A DNA stretch of 64,000 nucleotides from the NCBI GenBank assembly GCA_963718145.1, contig CAVQYJ010000001.1, positions 124,001 through 188,000 of the forward strand, read 5' to 3'. Positions 17,632-27,781 of this stretch are shown here, piece after piece. Positions within the stretch are counted from its first letter, which is position 1, and each line of letters opens with the position of its first letter. The DNA comes from UBA7672 sp963718145 (GTDB taxonomy: Bacteria > Pseudomonadota > Alphaproteobacteria > Caulobacterales > Hyphomonadaceae). The notes below the pieces were generated by a model. That model did not search any database. It saw only the letters and a list, made by a program, of their open reading frames with translations, and was not told the DNA's origin. The translations under genes and the position numbers were made by a program.

Positions 17632-18978
17632 ATGCGCATAGCGTTTTTCGCACTGCTTGCTTTCGGCGCCTGCGCGGGCGCGCCGAACACCACGCCGGTC
17701 AATGTGGCGCTCACCGCCGCGCCGCCTGCCGCCGAGCGCGAGATCGGCGTCGAAGGCGAGGCGATCGCGCTTGCACTCTCAGGCGGCGGCGCCCGCGCGG
17801 CGTCGTTCTCGCTCGGCGCCCTGCAGCAGCTTCGCGACATGAAGGGCGCCGACGGCCGCCCGCTGATAGAACGAGTAGCGCTGGTCACCGCCGTCTCCGG
17901 CGGCTCCATCATTGCGGCCTATTTCGGACAGCACGGTCCGGCGGGGCTCGACACATTCCGTGCAGCCGCACTCGACAAGGACTGGCAAAAGCAGCTCCAC
18001 ACCAGCTTCGTCTCGCCGAACAACTGGGCGCGGCTGATGCAGGGCGGGCTGAACGGTCCGGACCGGCTGGCGGACTGGCTCGACAAGGAGGTTTTCACGG
18101 GCGGCAGGATGGCTGATCTGCCGAACCGTCCGCGCATTATATTGAACGCGACCGATCTCTACACCAGCGCGCCGTTCGCTTTTTCCGCGCCATATTTTCA
18201 GGCGATCTGCAGCGATCTTTCCAGGGTCCGCATCGCCGACGCCGTCGCCGCTTCGATGGCCGTTCCAATCGCCTTCCGGCCGATCATCGTGGAAAGCTTC
18301 GCGCAAGATTGCGCCACGCCACTGCCCGACTGGGTTGAGAAAACGATCAAGGATCGCGCTGCACCGGTCATTCTCCGCGAAACCGCGCGCGCTTTCCAGC
18401 TGTACCGCGACCCGAGCCGGATGAAGTTCCTGCACCTCACCGATGGCGGCGTTGCTGACAATTTCGGCGTCTCCAGCCTCGTCACAATCCGCCGCGCGGC
18501 CGGCACGCCCTACGGCCCGTTCACGGCGCGCGACGCGGTCAGGATCAGGCGGCTCACCTTCCTGATCATCAACGCCGAGATGTCGCCTTCGGGAGACTGG
18601 CCGCTCAAGGCGAAAGGTCCCGACGGTCCACAGATGATCGACGCCGCCCTTGGGGCGTCCGTCAATGCTCCAAAGCGCGTCGCCGCCGATGCCTTCGCCG
18701 CAACGCTCGCCGACTGGCGGCGAGACCTGGTCAGCTATCGTTGCGCGCTCTCGCCCGCCGAAGCCGCTCGGCTTGGCGCCGGCCCCGGCTGGGACTGCAG
18801 CGACGTGACCTTCCGGACCGACATGATCTCGTTCGGGGATCTTTCCGAAGAGCAATTCAAGAAGCTCGGCGCGGCGCCCACGCAGGTGAGCTTGCCTAAG
18901 GCGCTCATCGACGACCTAATCGCAGGCGGCAAGCAGGCGATTGCCGAGAATGCGCTGGTGCGAGAGCTGGGACGGTAG
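17632..18978 (+). CDS. Patatin-like phospholipase, exported
   Basis: 448 residues. The leader MRIAFFALLAFGACAG ends in a possible lipobox. The patatin domain has the oxyanion loop LSGGGARAASFSLG, the nucleophile motif VTAVSGGSIIAAYFG (Ser-Gly-Gly-Ser form), and TDGGVADNFG with the catalytic Asp near residue 285. Such enzymes cleave acyl esters of phospholipids. It starts 68 bp after pgi on the same strand; co-transcription is possible. The start is set by GGGGAAG upstream of 17632. Confidence 0.88.
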   Translation: MRIAFFALLAFGACAGAPNTTPVNVALTAAPPAAEREIGVEGEAIALALSGGGARAASFSLGALQQLRDMKGADGRPLIERVALVTAVSGGSIIAAYFGQHGPAGLDTFRAAALDKDWQKQLHTSFVSPNNWARLMQGGLNGPDRLADWLDKEVFTGGRMADLPNRPRIILNATDLYTSAPFAFSAPYFQAICSDLSRVRIADAVAASMAVPIAFRPIIVESFAQDCATPLPDWVEKTIKDRAAPVILRETARAFQLYRDPSRMKFLHLTDGGVADNFGVSSLVTIRRAAGTPYGPFTARDAVRIRRLTFLIINAEMSPSGDWPLKAKGPDGPQMIDAALGASVNAPKRVAADAFAATLADWRRDLVSYRCALSPAEAARLGAGPGWDCSDVTFRTDMISFGDLSEEQFKKLGAAPTQVSLPKALIDDLIAGGKQAIAENALVRELGR

Positions 18979-19004
18979 GCTTGATCGGCGGCGGAGGTCA
19001 CGTC

Positions 19005-21122
19005 TCACTCTTCCGGCGTCTTGATCCTCACCCGCGCCTTGGCGGTGCGCCCGTTGCGGTCGACCACGCGCAAATCGTAGAATCCCGGGTCCTTTGGCCG
19101 CCATACCGCGTCGCCCGCAACGTTGCGCGGAATCGGCGCACCATCGACATACCAGGCCAGCTTCCCATGTCCCTCGGCCGCGAGAACGAACGAGCGGTGC
19201 TCCTCGTCCTTCCAGACCTCAGACCCGTCCGGCGGGAAGAGGATATGCGGCGGGGCGCTTTGGCGCTCGAAGCGGACGAGTGGCGCGGGCGGGGCGTGGT
19301 CGGCGCTATCTGCTTCGCGAACGGGCGGACCAGATGGGCGCCTGGGCGTGATCCGCGCGATGGCGTCGAATGCTTCGAAGAGCACCGGCAACGCGCCCTC
19401 ACGGCCAGTTATGCCGGGACGCGGCGCACCGTCGGCCCGTCCCATCCACACCACGACGGCGTGGCCATTGCCGACGCCCGCCGCCCACGCATCGCGGTAG
19501 CCGTAGGACGTTCCTGTCTTGAACGCGATCACGGGCGCTTCCTGCGTCAGAACCGCCGGCATGCGGCCGGCAGGCGCAGGCGCCGCGCCAAGGATGCGGA
19601 TGATCTCGCCAGCCGACTGCGCCGACATGATCTGCATTGCGGGCGGGCTCTTCTTGCGCGCACCGTCGCTCTCGGTCTTCAGCCAGTTCAGCGGCAGCGC
19701 GCGGCCCTGGTCTCCCAGCGCCGCGTATAGCAAGGCCACATCTCGCACAGTCAGCCCCGCGCCTCCGAGTGCGATGGCGAGGCCTGTGTCGTCGGCAGCT
19801 GCGAGCGGCATCGACAGGTCTGCGCCGGCAAAGGCGAGCGCGGCTGCAAAGCGGCGCGCGCCGATGGCGTCGAGCGCCGAGACCGCGGGCACGTTCAAGG
19901 AATGCTGTAGCGCCTGTGCGACGGTGACATCGCCGCGGAAGGTGCGGTCGAAATTGTCGGGACGGTAGCTGGCGAAGCGGCGTGGCGCATCGGCGATGCG
20001 CGTGTCGGGCGAGGCTACGCCGTCGTCGAAGGCCATGCCATAGATGAAGGGCTTCAGCGTCGAGCCTGGTGACCGCGGACGGTCCGTCAGGTCGATCCAG
20101 CCGCCGGCGCTCGCGCGATTGGCCGAGCCGGCGGAGGCGCGCACGTCGCGCGGTGCAATATCGATCACCATGATCGCGACCTGGATGCCCTCGTGGGTCG
20201 GGCCGGAGGCGCGCAGCGCCAGCGTCTCGACCTCCTTCTGCAGCGCCAGGTCCAGCGTCGTCTGGATGTTGTCCGGAGTTTTCCCGCGGAGGACGGCTTC
20301 CTCGGAGGCGTGCCAGGCTACACTCGGAAAGTTGCGCCGCGTCGGCGCGGGATAGTCGGCGGATTCCTTAGCAAGGTCCGCGGCGAACACCTTCTCGTCG
20401 GCCAGCCGCATCAACACACGCTCTCGCGCGACGATGGCGGCCTGCGGGCGCAGGTCGGGCCGGCGCGCTTCCGGCGACTGGGGCAGGGCGATCAGCATGG
20501 CGATCTGGTCGGGAGAGAGATTGTCCGGCTCGCGCCCGAAATAGGCCCAGCTCGCCGCCCGCACGCCCTCCAGGTTGCCGCCATAAGGCGCGAGCGTCAG
20601 ATAGAGTTCAAGGATCTGGTCCTTCGAGTAACGATGCTCGAGCTGCCAGGCGCGCAGGGATTCGATGATCTTCGAGCCGACATTCCTCGGCCTTGGTTCA
20701 AGCAGGCGCGCCGTCTGCATCGTGATGGTGGAGCCGCCAGAAACAATATGCCCCGCGGAGACGAGCGAAGCCGTCGCGCGCGCAAGCGCCGCGAAGTCGA
20801 CGCCAGAGTGCGTCCGGAAGCGCTTGTCTTCGTAAGCCAGCATCGCATCGACGAAATCCGGATCGAGCTGATCGACATGCGCCCGCATCCGCCACTTGCC
20901 GTCTTCCACTGGGAAGACGCGCAGGACCGCGCCGCGCTGATCTATCACCACCGCCGAGATATCCTTCATGCGCTGCAGCGGCGGCGGAAAGAGAAAGTCG
21001 AGCATCAGCAGCGGAGCAACGACGTAAAGCGCAACCAGCGCCGCACGCCGCCACCACTCGCGCGGCCACCACCAGGTGCGCGGGTTGAGGCGAGCCAGCA
21101 GGGGCTTCCACGAGACGGTCAT
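19005..21122 (-). CDS. pbpC: Penicillin-binding protein 1C
   Basis: About 705 residues. Order: short cytoplasmic head rich in Trp/Arg, membrane anchor at ~27-47, glycosyltransferase 51 domain (EDKRFRTHSGVD, GGSTITMQTARLLEP, APYGGNLEGV), transpeptidase domain with SPGSTLKPF (active-site Ser and Lys), SLN and FKTGTSYG, and a C-terminal PBP1C beta domain (PHILFPPDGSEVW). Builds and cross-links peptidoglycan in the periplasm. It lies downstream of the alpha-2-macroglobulin gene on the same strand, the usual pairing. Confidence 0.95.
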   Translation of the reverse strand: MTVSWKPLLARLNPRTWWWPREWWRRAALVALYVVAPLLMLDFLFPPPLQRMKDISAVVIDQRGAVLRVFPVEDGKWRMRAHVDQLDPDFVDAMLAYEDKRFRTHSGVDFAALARATASLVSAGHIVSGGSTITMQTARLLEPRPRNVGSKIIESLRAWQLEHRYSKDQILELYLTLAPYGGNLEGVRAASWAYFGREPDNLSPDQIAMLIALPQSPEARRPDLRPQAAIVARERVLMRLADEKVFAADLAKESADYPAPTRRNFPSVAWHASEEAVLRGKTPDNIQTTLDLALQKEVETLALRASGPTHEGIQVAIMVIDIAPRDVRASAGSANRASAGGWIDLTDRPRSPGSTLKPFIYGMAFDDGVASPDTRIADAPRRFASYRPDNFDRTFRGDVTVAQALQHSLNVPAVSALDAIGARRFAAALAFAGADLSMPLAAADDTGLAIALGGAGLTVRDVALLYAALGDQGRALPLNWLKTESDGARKKSPPAMQIMSAQSAGEIIRILGAAPAPAGRMPAVLTQEAPVIAFKTGTSYGYRDAWAAGVGNGHAVVVWMGRADGAPRPGITGREGALPVLFEAFDAIARITPRRPSGPPVREADSADHAPPAPLVRFERQSAPPHILFPPDGSEVWKDEEHRSFVLAAEGHGKLAWYVDGAPIPRNVAGDAVWRPKDPGFYDLRVVDRNGRTAKARVRIKTPEE

Positions 21123-21143
21123 CACACCATCGCTCGGCCCAAT

Positions 21144-21251
21144 GAAAGTCGGAATCCAGGGCAGGCCTCAAGGCTTGATCCGCCCTGTGGCTGCAGCCCC
21201 ACGCCAGAACAAGACGCGCTGTCAGCCCTGGATCCCGACTTTCGTCGGGAT
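21144..21251. repeat. REP-like palindromic element between pbpC and the macroglobulin gene
   Basis: Two 19-base arms at 21144-21162 and 21225-21243 are inverted copies with a single mismatch. Inside the right arm a perfect 8-bp palindrome (ATCCCGAC / GTCGGGAT, 4-base loop) lies at 21232-21251. The layout is that of dispersed intergenic palindromes common in alphaproteobacteria. I saw no second copy in this window. Confidence 0.65.
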
Positions 21252-21294
21252 GAGCGGGGATGGAATCCCCGATCAAGGGACTGACGCACGCTCA

Positions 21295-24200
21295 CTACCG
21301 CCTCGCCACCGTGATCGTGCGCGACACCGTCCGTGCGAACGTGTCGGGCCGGTACATGTCTTCCGCGACAACCCCCGGCATCGTGAACGTGCCCGGCGTC
21401 ACCGCGCGGATCATGTAGGCAACCGTGTAGGTGTTGCGGTCGTAGAGATCGATCGCCGCAACGAACCGGTCATCCCGCGCCTCGGCGATCTTCGGCGCCG
21501 CCACCTTGCCCAGGAATTTATAGGGCCCGGTGTCTCCCGCATCCTCAGGCCGTAGGACGGCTTCGATCTCGAAGCCGGCAGGCAGAAGGTCGGCGATAAC
21601 CAGCGGCGTCGTGCGTTCTTCCGACGACCTGACCGTGATAGCCACAATCACGCGATCACCCTGGCGGAACGCGGAGCCGTTGATGTCGCCGCCCGCGGGA
21701 GTCCACAGCTGCTTTTCGGCGGTGAGGCCGTCGAAGGCGGGCGGCGGCGCCGAGGCAGGCGAGCCGCGCGCAACGCTGGTCACCCAGAGCTGGCCTTGGC
21801 CGTTGTTGCGGAACGCGGCCGGCGTCCGGATCTGCGCTTCGTTCATCTTGAACACGCGGCCTGGCGTCACCGCATCGGCCTGGCCGGTTGCGGCGACGTT
21901 GACCGCCGCCTGCCCGCCCGAGAGGGCGTTCGCCGCAAGCAGCAGGAACGCCTTTTCCTGCGTCGTCAGCCGATCCGGTTCCGGCAGGTCCTGCGCCACG
22001 CGGTTGGCGAAGCGCGTCACGCGATCCGCCTGCTTCGCTTCGGACGCCAGCGCCAGCATGCCGGCGATGTCGCGACGCGGCGTCTGGTAATAGTCGCCGA
22101 GATTGGTGTCGCCGACGGCGCGTTCGGCTTGGTCAAAAGCCGACTTCGAGCGCGCATTGTCGCCAATCATGTAGAGCGCCGCCGCGATCTGCGCACGCGC
22201 CAGAGGGTTGGCGATTCGCGCAATGCGATCGTCGTGCAGGTAGCGGAGCCGCGCCTTGTCCATGCGGCCGGCTTTCGCCAGCACATAGGCCGCATAGGCG
22301 ATGGAGCGGTCCATCAGCTTCTGCTTGGTGTCAGGGTTCCAGCGGCTCTCATAGACTTCGAAGTCATAGCCGGTGGAGTAGGTGGACTCCCGCACCGCGA
22401 ATTCCTCGAGCGCGTCATACGCCTTGTCGAGCGCGGCATCGGGTACGACGTATCCCGCCGCCTTCGCCCGGAAGAGGAAGTCGACGGCGTAGGCGCCGAG
22501 CCACGGCGTCGACTCCCGGTCGCCGACGCGCCACAGGCCGATCGCGCCATCTGCGCCCTGCCGGTTGAGCAGCGTGGAGATCGCTTCCTGCACCGAGGTC
22601 TTGATGTCGCCTGCGGGCTTGCGTCCCGCGAGTTGCGCCATCTGCCCGGCATAGAGCAATGGCATCGCGCGGCTGACGATCTGCTCGGTGCAGCCATAGG
22701 GGTAGCGTTCAAGCGAGTCATATAGCGCCGCCGCATCCATCGGGATGGGCGAGAACGAAACCTGCACCGACCCCGATCCCGCCACGAAGCTGGAGAGCGC
22801 GTTGGCGGCCGGAGAGAAGCTCTGCCCTGGCTGGATGATCGTGCGCTGCACATAGCTCGCCGGCATCCACGCCGACCGCGTTTGCATCGGATAGGCGCGA
22901 CTGACATTGTAGCCGCCAGGTCCTGTCACCGTGAGCGAGAGGCTAGCGATGCCTTCCGACGCCGTCGTCAGGTTGGCTGGCAGGTCTTGTCGCTGCTTCG
23001 CCGCGAGGTTTGCCGAAAGGCTGCCGGTCGAGGCGCGTACCGGCGCGCTCGCCTGGATGGCGGCGTTGTACGTGCCTGCCGCGCCTTCGACATTGTCGAG
23101 AGTCACAGTGGCGACGGCCTCATCCCCGGGCGCAAGGAAGCGCGGCAGGATCAGTTCCGACGGCACCTGGTCGCGCACGGTGACAGGCTTGCTCGCTCCG
23201 CCGATGCCGGACGCCGACCACGCAACGGCCATCAGCCGCAGCTCGCCATTGAATTCCGGCACGTCGAGCGTGACGGTCGCCTTGCCGCCGACAAGCTTTA
23301 CGGGCCCCGAGAACATCGCAACCGACTTGGTCGGCACGACTGTCAGGCCTGCGCCGCCGATCTGATCGCCGCCGGTGCGGATCGTTCCGGCCGCGCCTTG
23401 GTTGGGATCGAGCAGGCGGCCATAGTCGTCCTTCAGATCCACGCCGAGGCGGCGCTTGCCAAAGAAGTATTTCACCGGATCGGGCGACTGGAACCCAGTC
23501 AGGAGCAGGATGCCTTCATCGACCGCGGCGACCGTCACATAGCTGTCCTCCCGGATAGGTCCGGTGGAGGCAACCTGCACAGTCATCTTCCCACGCGGCC
23601 GCTGCACCGCCGGCGCCGTCAGCTCCAGCTTGAATGTGCGCGGCTCGACATTGATGGCTACGTGCTCCACGCCAACGGCGCGCCGCGGCTTAGGTCGTGA
23701 GACCGCATCGCGCGGCGTGTAGACATTGGCCATCACATAGACGCCCGCGCCCCATTCCTTGGTGACGGGCAGCTTGATGCGGCTGCCCGACGCCTTCACG
23801 GAAATCGTGCGGGTGGTGATAACGTTCTCCGATGCGACGATGATTTCAGCCTCGCCGTCATAGGGCGGCACGATGCCGACTTCGATCTCACCGCCGGGAG
23901 CAGGAAGGTCGGTTGGAACGGTCAGCCGAACACGGTCCGGCGCCTCGACACCCTCCTGCGCCTGCCCGCCCCACCCTGCCCAGAAAGCCATCGAGGATTC
24001 CGCGCCCGACGCCTCGGTCAGGATGAGTTCGTAATCGCCCCAGTCAAGCTTGCGCGATGTCTTGACTGCGCCGCGCTGGCCATCGGCGATGCGCGCCGTG
24101 CCTTCTTCCACTTCGACCACATTGCGCGACTGGCGCCATTGCCATGCGCCGCCGTCAGCGCGGTACCAGTCATACTTCCAGTCAATGCGCACCAGCCGCC

Positions 24201-26202
24201 AGCTTATCTCGGCCGCCTTCAGAGCGCCGAGGCGATCGACGGAAGCGACCTCGAACTCTGCTTCCTTGCCCTCGGGCGACGAATTGTATTCGAACTTTGG
24301 TTTCAAGCCGAGATAGCGTTCCGACGGACGGTAGGAGATGCGAACATCGTCACGCACCGCGCGGCCGCCTGGCTCGATCGCTGAGACAACTGTTCGCAGG
24401 CGAAGAGGACGCGACGATGTGGCTTGGTCGGCCAGCGCCGGGTCGAGAATCAACACAGCCTTGCCGGATCCATCCGCAACCGTCTGCGGAATGTCGAAGG
24501 TCGACTCGCGGAATTCTTCATTGTGACGGCCGAACGCAAAATCCTTCAGCGCCGCGAAGGGCGCCGGATCAAGCTCGACGCGCACATTGGCCTCGACGGG
24601 AAGGCCTGCTCCCGGCGCGCCATAGAGGAAGCGCACATTGGCGTTCACCGGGCGCTTCTCGCCCGCGCGCATCGGCGAATCCGTATCGGTCTGCAGGTCC
24701 AGCGCGATCCGCTGGGGCACGAAGTCCTCGACAGAGAAGCTTTCGGAACCGACAGGGCCGACGCCATCGATCTCGGCGGCCATGCGCCATTCGCCACGCG
24801 CCGCCGCTTTCGGTATGGGGAAGTTCCACGCGACCGACCCGGCATTCGGCGCCTTGTCGAAGCGCTGGCGTCCAGCTTCGAGGCCGTTGGGTCCATAGAC
24901 CACAAGCGCGCCCGCCCGGTTGGTCACCGCATTCGCCGCGCTGTCTCGGATCAGTGCATTGGCCATCACAGTCTCGCCGGGGCGATAGACGCCGCGCTCG
25001 GTATAGATGAAGGCGTCGGCTTCCTGCGCGGGCTCGCGGCCGGAGATGTCCCGCTCGGTCAGGTCGACCGGCGAGCGGTCGAGATCGAGGATCGCGAAGT
25101 CGCCACTGGTCGCGTAAGCCATCAGCATGCGGGGCGCGAGATTGCCATCGCCCTTCATGATCGGCCCGTTGAACTTCACGTGGCCATTGCCGTCGCTTTC
25201 GCCACGCGCGAGGATTTCGTTGTTGCGCGCAATCAGCTCCATTTTCACGTTGCGCATCGGCTTGGCGCTCTGGATCGAGCGCACGGTCGCCGACATGCCG
25301 TTGTTGCCCGTAAAGGTCGTGAGGGCGAGATCGGTGATCACCAGCCAGCGCTTGGCCCGGGCCGCGTCGTTCGGCTCCTTGCCCGAAGCGTCGATCTGCG
25401 ACAGCTCGACGAAATAGGCGCCGGGCTGCAGGCGCGGAATTGCCTTTGCGATCGGGAAGACGGTCATTGTCGCCGCGTTGGGCGATCCGGGCGTGTCGAT
25501 CTCGCCTTTCCACACCGGCTCGGCGAGGTCATAGACCTCCGAATTGTAGTCCATGTAGCCATAGCCGCCCTGGCTCGACGAGAAGCCGGCGGAGATCGTC
25601 TTGAATGCCAGCGATCGATCGGTGATACGCGAGACCTGCACCTTCACCTTGTCGACATTGACCGTTTCCAGCGCGAGACCATCGGCTTCGACGCGCGGAA
25701 GGATCACGCCATCGCCCTTGAAACCAACGAAGGCCGGACGGTCGCCGAACTCAATGCCGACCGCCTCGTCGAACGCCAGCGTGCGCCCATCCTGAGCCGG
25801 CAAGCCCGAGCGTATGGTGATCTGGCGCTGCTCGCCGAAGGTCAGTCCGCCGACGCATAGGTTCGCGCCTTCGACCGAAAGCGCGATCTGCGTATTGGGC
25901 TGCACCGCCACGTAAGGCCGATAGTCCTTCGCCGCATCAAGCGTCGTCGAAAAGGTCAGGCAGGCGCGCGGCAGGTCTGTCGACACATCGATCGCGTAGC
26001 GAAGGAATTCGAATTCGCGGGCTGATGGCGTTCCTGCGCGCTTGGCGTTCGCCTGTCGGGTTTCGAGTTGCGGACCCTGGTCCTTGCCCTGGACGATCCT
26101 GGCGTCGCCGCCGCCAGGTCCTCCGCAGGCCGAGAGTGAAGCCGCCGCGACGGCGCCCGCCATGCCAAGCACAAGCGCGCGCCAGAACCTGTTCGTCCCC
26201 AC
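21295..26202 (-). CDS. Alpha-2-macroglobulin family protein (bacterial, lipid-anchored)
   Basis: About 1635 residues. Signal peptide with lipobox (SLSAC), N-terminal MG domains, a bait-region stretch, and an intact thioester motif PYGCTEQ in an all-helical TED-like domain at about two thirds of the length (VVDFLFRAKAAG, DKAYDALEEF). It traps proteases that enter the periplasm and works with PBP1C, encoded downstream. I prefer the GTG at 26202 because GGGAGG lies 5 bases before it and it gives a compact leader; an ATG at 26247 has no RBS. Confidence 0.93.
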   Translation of the reverse strand: MGTNRFWRALVLGMAGAVAAASLSACGGPGGGDARIVQGKDQGPQLETRQANAKRAGTPSAREFEFLRYAIDVSTDLPRACLTFSTTLDAAKDYRPYVAVQPNTQIALSVEGANLCVGGLTFGEQRQITIRSGLPAQDGRTLAFDEAVGIEFGDRPAFVGFKGDGVILPRVEADGLALETVNVDKVKVQVSRITDRSLAFKTISAGFSSSQGGYGYMDYNSEVYDLAEPVWKGEIDTPGSPNAATMTVFPIAKAIPRLQPGAYFVELSQIDASGKEPNDAARAKRWLVITDLALTTFTGNNGMSATVRSIQSAKPMRNVKMELIARNNEILARGESDGNGHVKFNGPIMKGDGNLAPRMLMAYATSGDFAILDLDRSPVDLTERDISGREPAQEADAFIYTERGVYRPGETVMANALIRDSAANAVTNRAGALVVYGPNGLEAGRQRFDKAPNAGSVAWNFPIPKAAARGEWRMAAEIDGVGPVGSESFSVEDFVPQRIALDLQTDTDSPMRAGEKRPVNANVRFLYGAPGAGLPVEANVRVELDPAPFAALKDFAFGRHNEEFRESTFDIPQTVADGSGKAVLILDPALADQATSSRPLRLRTVVSAIEPGGRAVRDDVRISYRPSERYLGLKPKFEYNSSPEGKEAEFEVASVDRLGALKAAEISWRLVRIDWKYDWYRADGGAWQWRQSRNVVEVEEGTARIADGQRGAVKTSRKLDWGDYELILTEASGAESSMAFWAGWGGQAQEGVEAPDRVRLTVPTDLPAPGGEIEVGIVPPYDGEAEIIVASENVITTRTISVKASGSRIKLPVTKEWGAGVYVMANVYTPRDAVSRPKPRRAVGVEHVAINVEPRTFKLELTAPAVQRPRGKMTVQVASTGPIREDSYVTVAAVDEGILLLTGFQSPDPVKYFFGKRRLGVDLKDDYGRLLDPNQGAAGTIRTGGDQIGGAGLTVVPTKSVAMFSGPVKLVGGKATVTLDVPEFNGELRLMAVAWSASGIGGASKPVTVRDQVPSELILPRFLAPGDEAVATVTLDNVEGAAGTYNAAIQASAPVRASTGSLSANLAAKQRQDLPANLTTASEGIASLSLTVTGPGGYNVSRAYPMQTRSAWMPASYVQRTIIQPGQSFSPAANALSSFVAGSGSVQVSFSPIPMDAAALYDSLERYPYGCTEQIVSRAMPLLYAGQMAQLAGRKPAGDIKTSVQEAISTLLNRQGADGAIGLWRVGDRESTPWLGAYAVDFLFRAKAAGYVVPDAALDKAYDALEEFAVRESTYSTGYDFEVYESRWNPDTKQKLMDRSIAYAAYVLAKAGRMDKARLRYLHDDRIARIANPLARAQIAAALYMIGDNARSKSAFDQAERAVGDTNLGDYYQTPRRDIAGMLALASEAKQADRVTRFANRVAQDLPEPDRLTTQEKAFLLLAANALSGGQAAVNVAATGQADAVTPGRVFKMNEAQIRTPAAFRNNGQGQLWVTSVARGSPASAPPPAFDGLTAEKQLWTPAGGDINGSAFRQGDRVIVAITVRSSEERTTPLVIADLLPAGFEIEAVLRPEDAGDTGPYKFLGKVAAPKIAEARDDRFVAAIDLYDRNTYTVAYMIRAVTPGTFTMPGVVAEDMYRPDTFARTVSRTITVARR

Positions 26203-26332
26203 GACGTCCTCCCGATCCCTGCCCAATCCCGTTGAAGCATTTACCATATCCCAGCGGTGGGACTACGATAGCTCCGCGCGCAGGGCAGCTGTGTAAAAGG
26301 CTTCAGTGGTTGCAGTGAGTTAAGTGGAGGAC

Positions 26333-26407
26333 TGGTGCCGGATGAGGGGATTGAACCCCCGACCTTCGGTTTACAAAACCGCTGCTCTACCGCTGAGCTA
26401 ATCCGGC
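26333..26407 (-). tRNA. tRNA-Thr (anticodon UGU), CCA encoded
   Basis: Folds as a 75-base cloverleaf on the minus strand: acceptor GCCGGAT/ATCCGGC, D stem GCTC/GAGC, anticodon loop TTTGTAA giving UGU, T loop TTCAATC, and an encoded CCA tail. Base pair 27-43 is G-A, a single mismatch. Flanked by the macroglobulin gene and a small secreted protein gene. Confidence 0.95.
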
Positions 26408-26620
26408 GCCGGATGTCACTTTATCCGGACGGGCAAATAGGCCTCGCCGGGCCTGTCAGGCAAGGGCAGGACCACTCAAAGCCGACAAAGCCACCGGGCA
26501 TGACCCAACAGGCAGGCCGAATCGGCCTCGAAATACCCCGCGTTCGCCACAATTGTTCCGGTTCCCGCCTGACCGAAGCCGCCGCTCGCGCGTTTGATCC
26601 GGATAGGAAGGCTGGAAACC

Positions 26621-27010
26621 ATGCAAAAGCTCTCTCTTGTCGTTCTGGCGGCTCTTGGGGCGGCGTTTGCCTCGATCGGCCCCGCCGCCGCTCAGGCGCG
26701 CAACCAGGCGCCGGACTGTCCGGCGCGCGAAGTCTCCCTCTATTTCGAGCGCGATAAGGCGGAGCTGAACAGCTTCTCCAAGGTGCTGGTCGACAAGGTG
26801 GTCACCGAAGCGAAGTCTTGCGGCGCGCGCCAGATTCTGGCCGAAGCCCAGGCCGATCCAGCCCACGCCCACGCCATCTCGGACGCCTTCGAATCGCGTG
26901 GCCTCAAGGTCGTCATGGCCGCTTCGCCGCGCACCTCGGCCGCGCCGAGCGAAGCCATGGCCGCTCGCGCCACAAGCGTTCGCCTCACGCTCAACAACAA
27001 GATCGGCTGA
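26621..27010 (+). CDS. Small periplasmic protein with degenerate OmpA-like fold
   Basis: 129 residues: signal peptide ending PAAAQA, one early Cys (PDCPAREVSLYF), a second Cys (KSCGARQI), then AHAISDAFESRGLKVV. The pattern of a beta strand, helix, beta strand and an 'AISDAFESRGL' helix mirrors the OmpA C-terminal domain but lacks its peptidoglycan-binding Asp and Arg. GGAAGGCTGGAAA precedes the ATG. Function unknown. Confidence 0.65.
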   Translation: MQKLSLVVLAALGAAFASIGPAAAQARNQAPDCPAREVSLYFERDKAELNSFSKVLVDKVVTEAKSCGARQILAEAQADPAHAHAISDAFESRGLKVVMAASPRTSAAPSEAMAARATSVRLTLNNKIG

Positions 27011-27019
27011 GTCCCGCGC

Positions 27020-27544
27020 TCAGGCGGCCTGCCTACCGGATCCCGCCGCCTGTCCTAGGCCGCTCAGCGCCTTGCCGTCGATCAGGAACAACACACCCGA
27101 TGACAGCAGGAAAGCTGTCAGCAGATGGGCGAGGTCGATGACGAAGATCGTCTTCGACTCCGTGGAATAGAGCACGTTGTAGGCCAGCCCCGTCGCCGCG
27201 AAGCACATCCACAGGATGAACGCCGTCCCTAGCGCGGCGGCGATGCTGGCCGGCTTCGCCATCCTGAGCACGAAGGCGATCCCGATCGTTGTCACCAGCG
27301 ACACCACAAAACCAAGACCATAGGCCATGCCCATGCTCATCGCGCCCGGAATCTTGTTGAGCTCATCGAACAGCGCCGTGCCGGTGAGAGCGTGAGCAGC
27401 GGCCGGATCGGCGCCGTGGTTGACCAGTTGCTCCTGGCCCCAGGTCTCCATGAACACGAAGCCGTAGAACACCATCCCTACCGCATAAAAGGCGATCGCC
27501 GCGGCCAGCACGCCCACAACACTGAATCCTGCAATTCTTGGCAT
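27020..27544 (-). CDS. DUF1761 family membrane protein
   Basis: 174 residues with four membrane segments: ~8-30 (VVGVLAAAIAFYAVGMVFYG), ~70-92, ~98-120 and ~133-153. The 'GMVFYGFVFMETWGQEQ' and 'MGMAYGLGFVVSL' blocks match DUF1761. GGGGAGAGAG lies right before the ATG at 27544; the frame opens further upstream without support. Convergent with the preceding gene, 9 bp between stops. Function unknown. Confidence 0.82.
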   Translation of the reverse strand: MPRIAGFSVVGVLAAAIAFYAVGMVFYGFVFMETWGQEQLVNHGADPAAAHALTGTALFDELNKIPGAMSMGMAYGLGFVVSLVTTIGIAFVLRMAKPASIAAALGTAFILWMCFAATGLAYNVLYSTESKTIFVIDLAHLLTAFLLSSGVLFLIDGKALSGLGQAAGSGRQAA

Positions 27545-27781
27545 GTCTCTCTCCCCAATAGGCCCCTCATTGATTGCGCCCGCGCGGCCGGCCCAATCCA
27601 GCGCGTGCATATTCAGGTATGTTATCTCTCCGCATGCGGGTGTGGGAGTCCAATTCAACCCCCAAGGGGCAGGCTAGGCCGCGCTGGCGCTTGGGGGGCT
27701 GCCTGTTATAAGCCGCCAAAGGCCCCACCTCCGCCGGCGGGTTCAACCTGATAGCCGGCTGATTCAGCAAGCGATTTCCTG

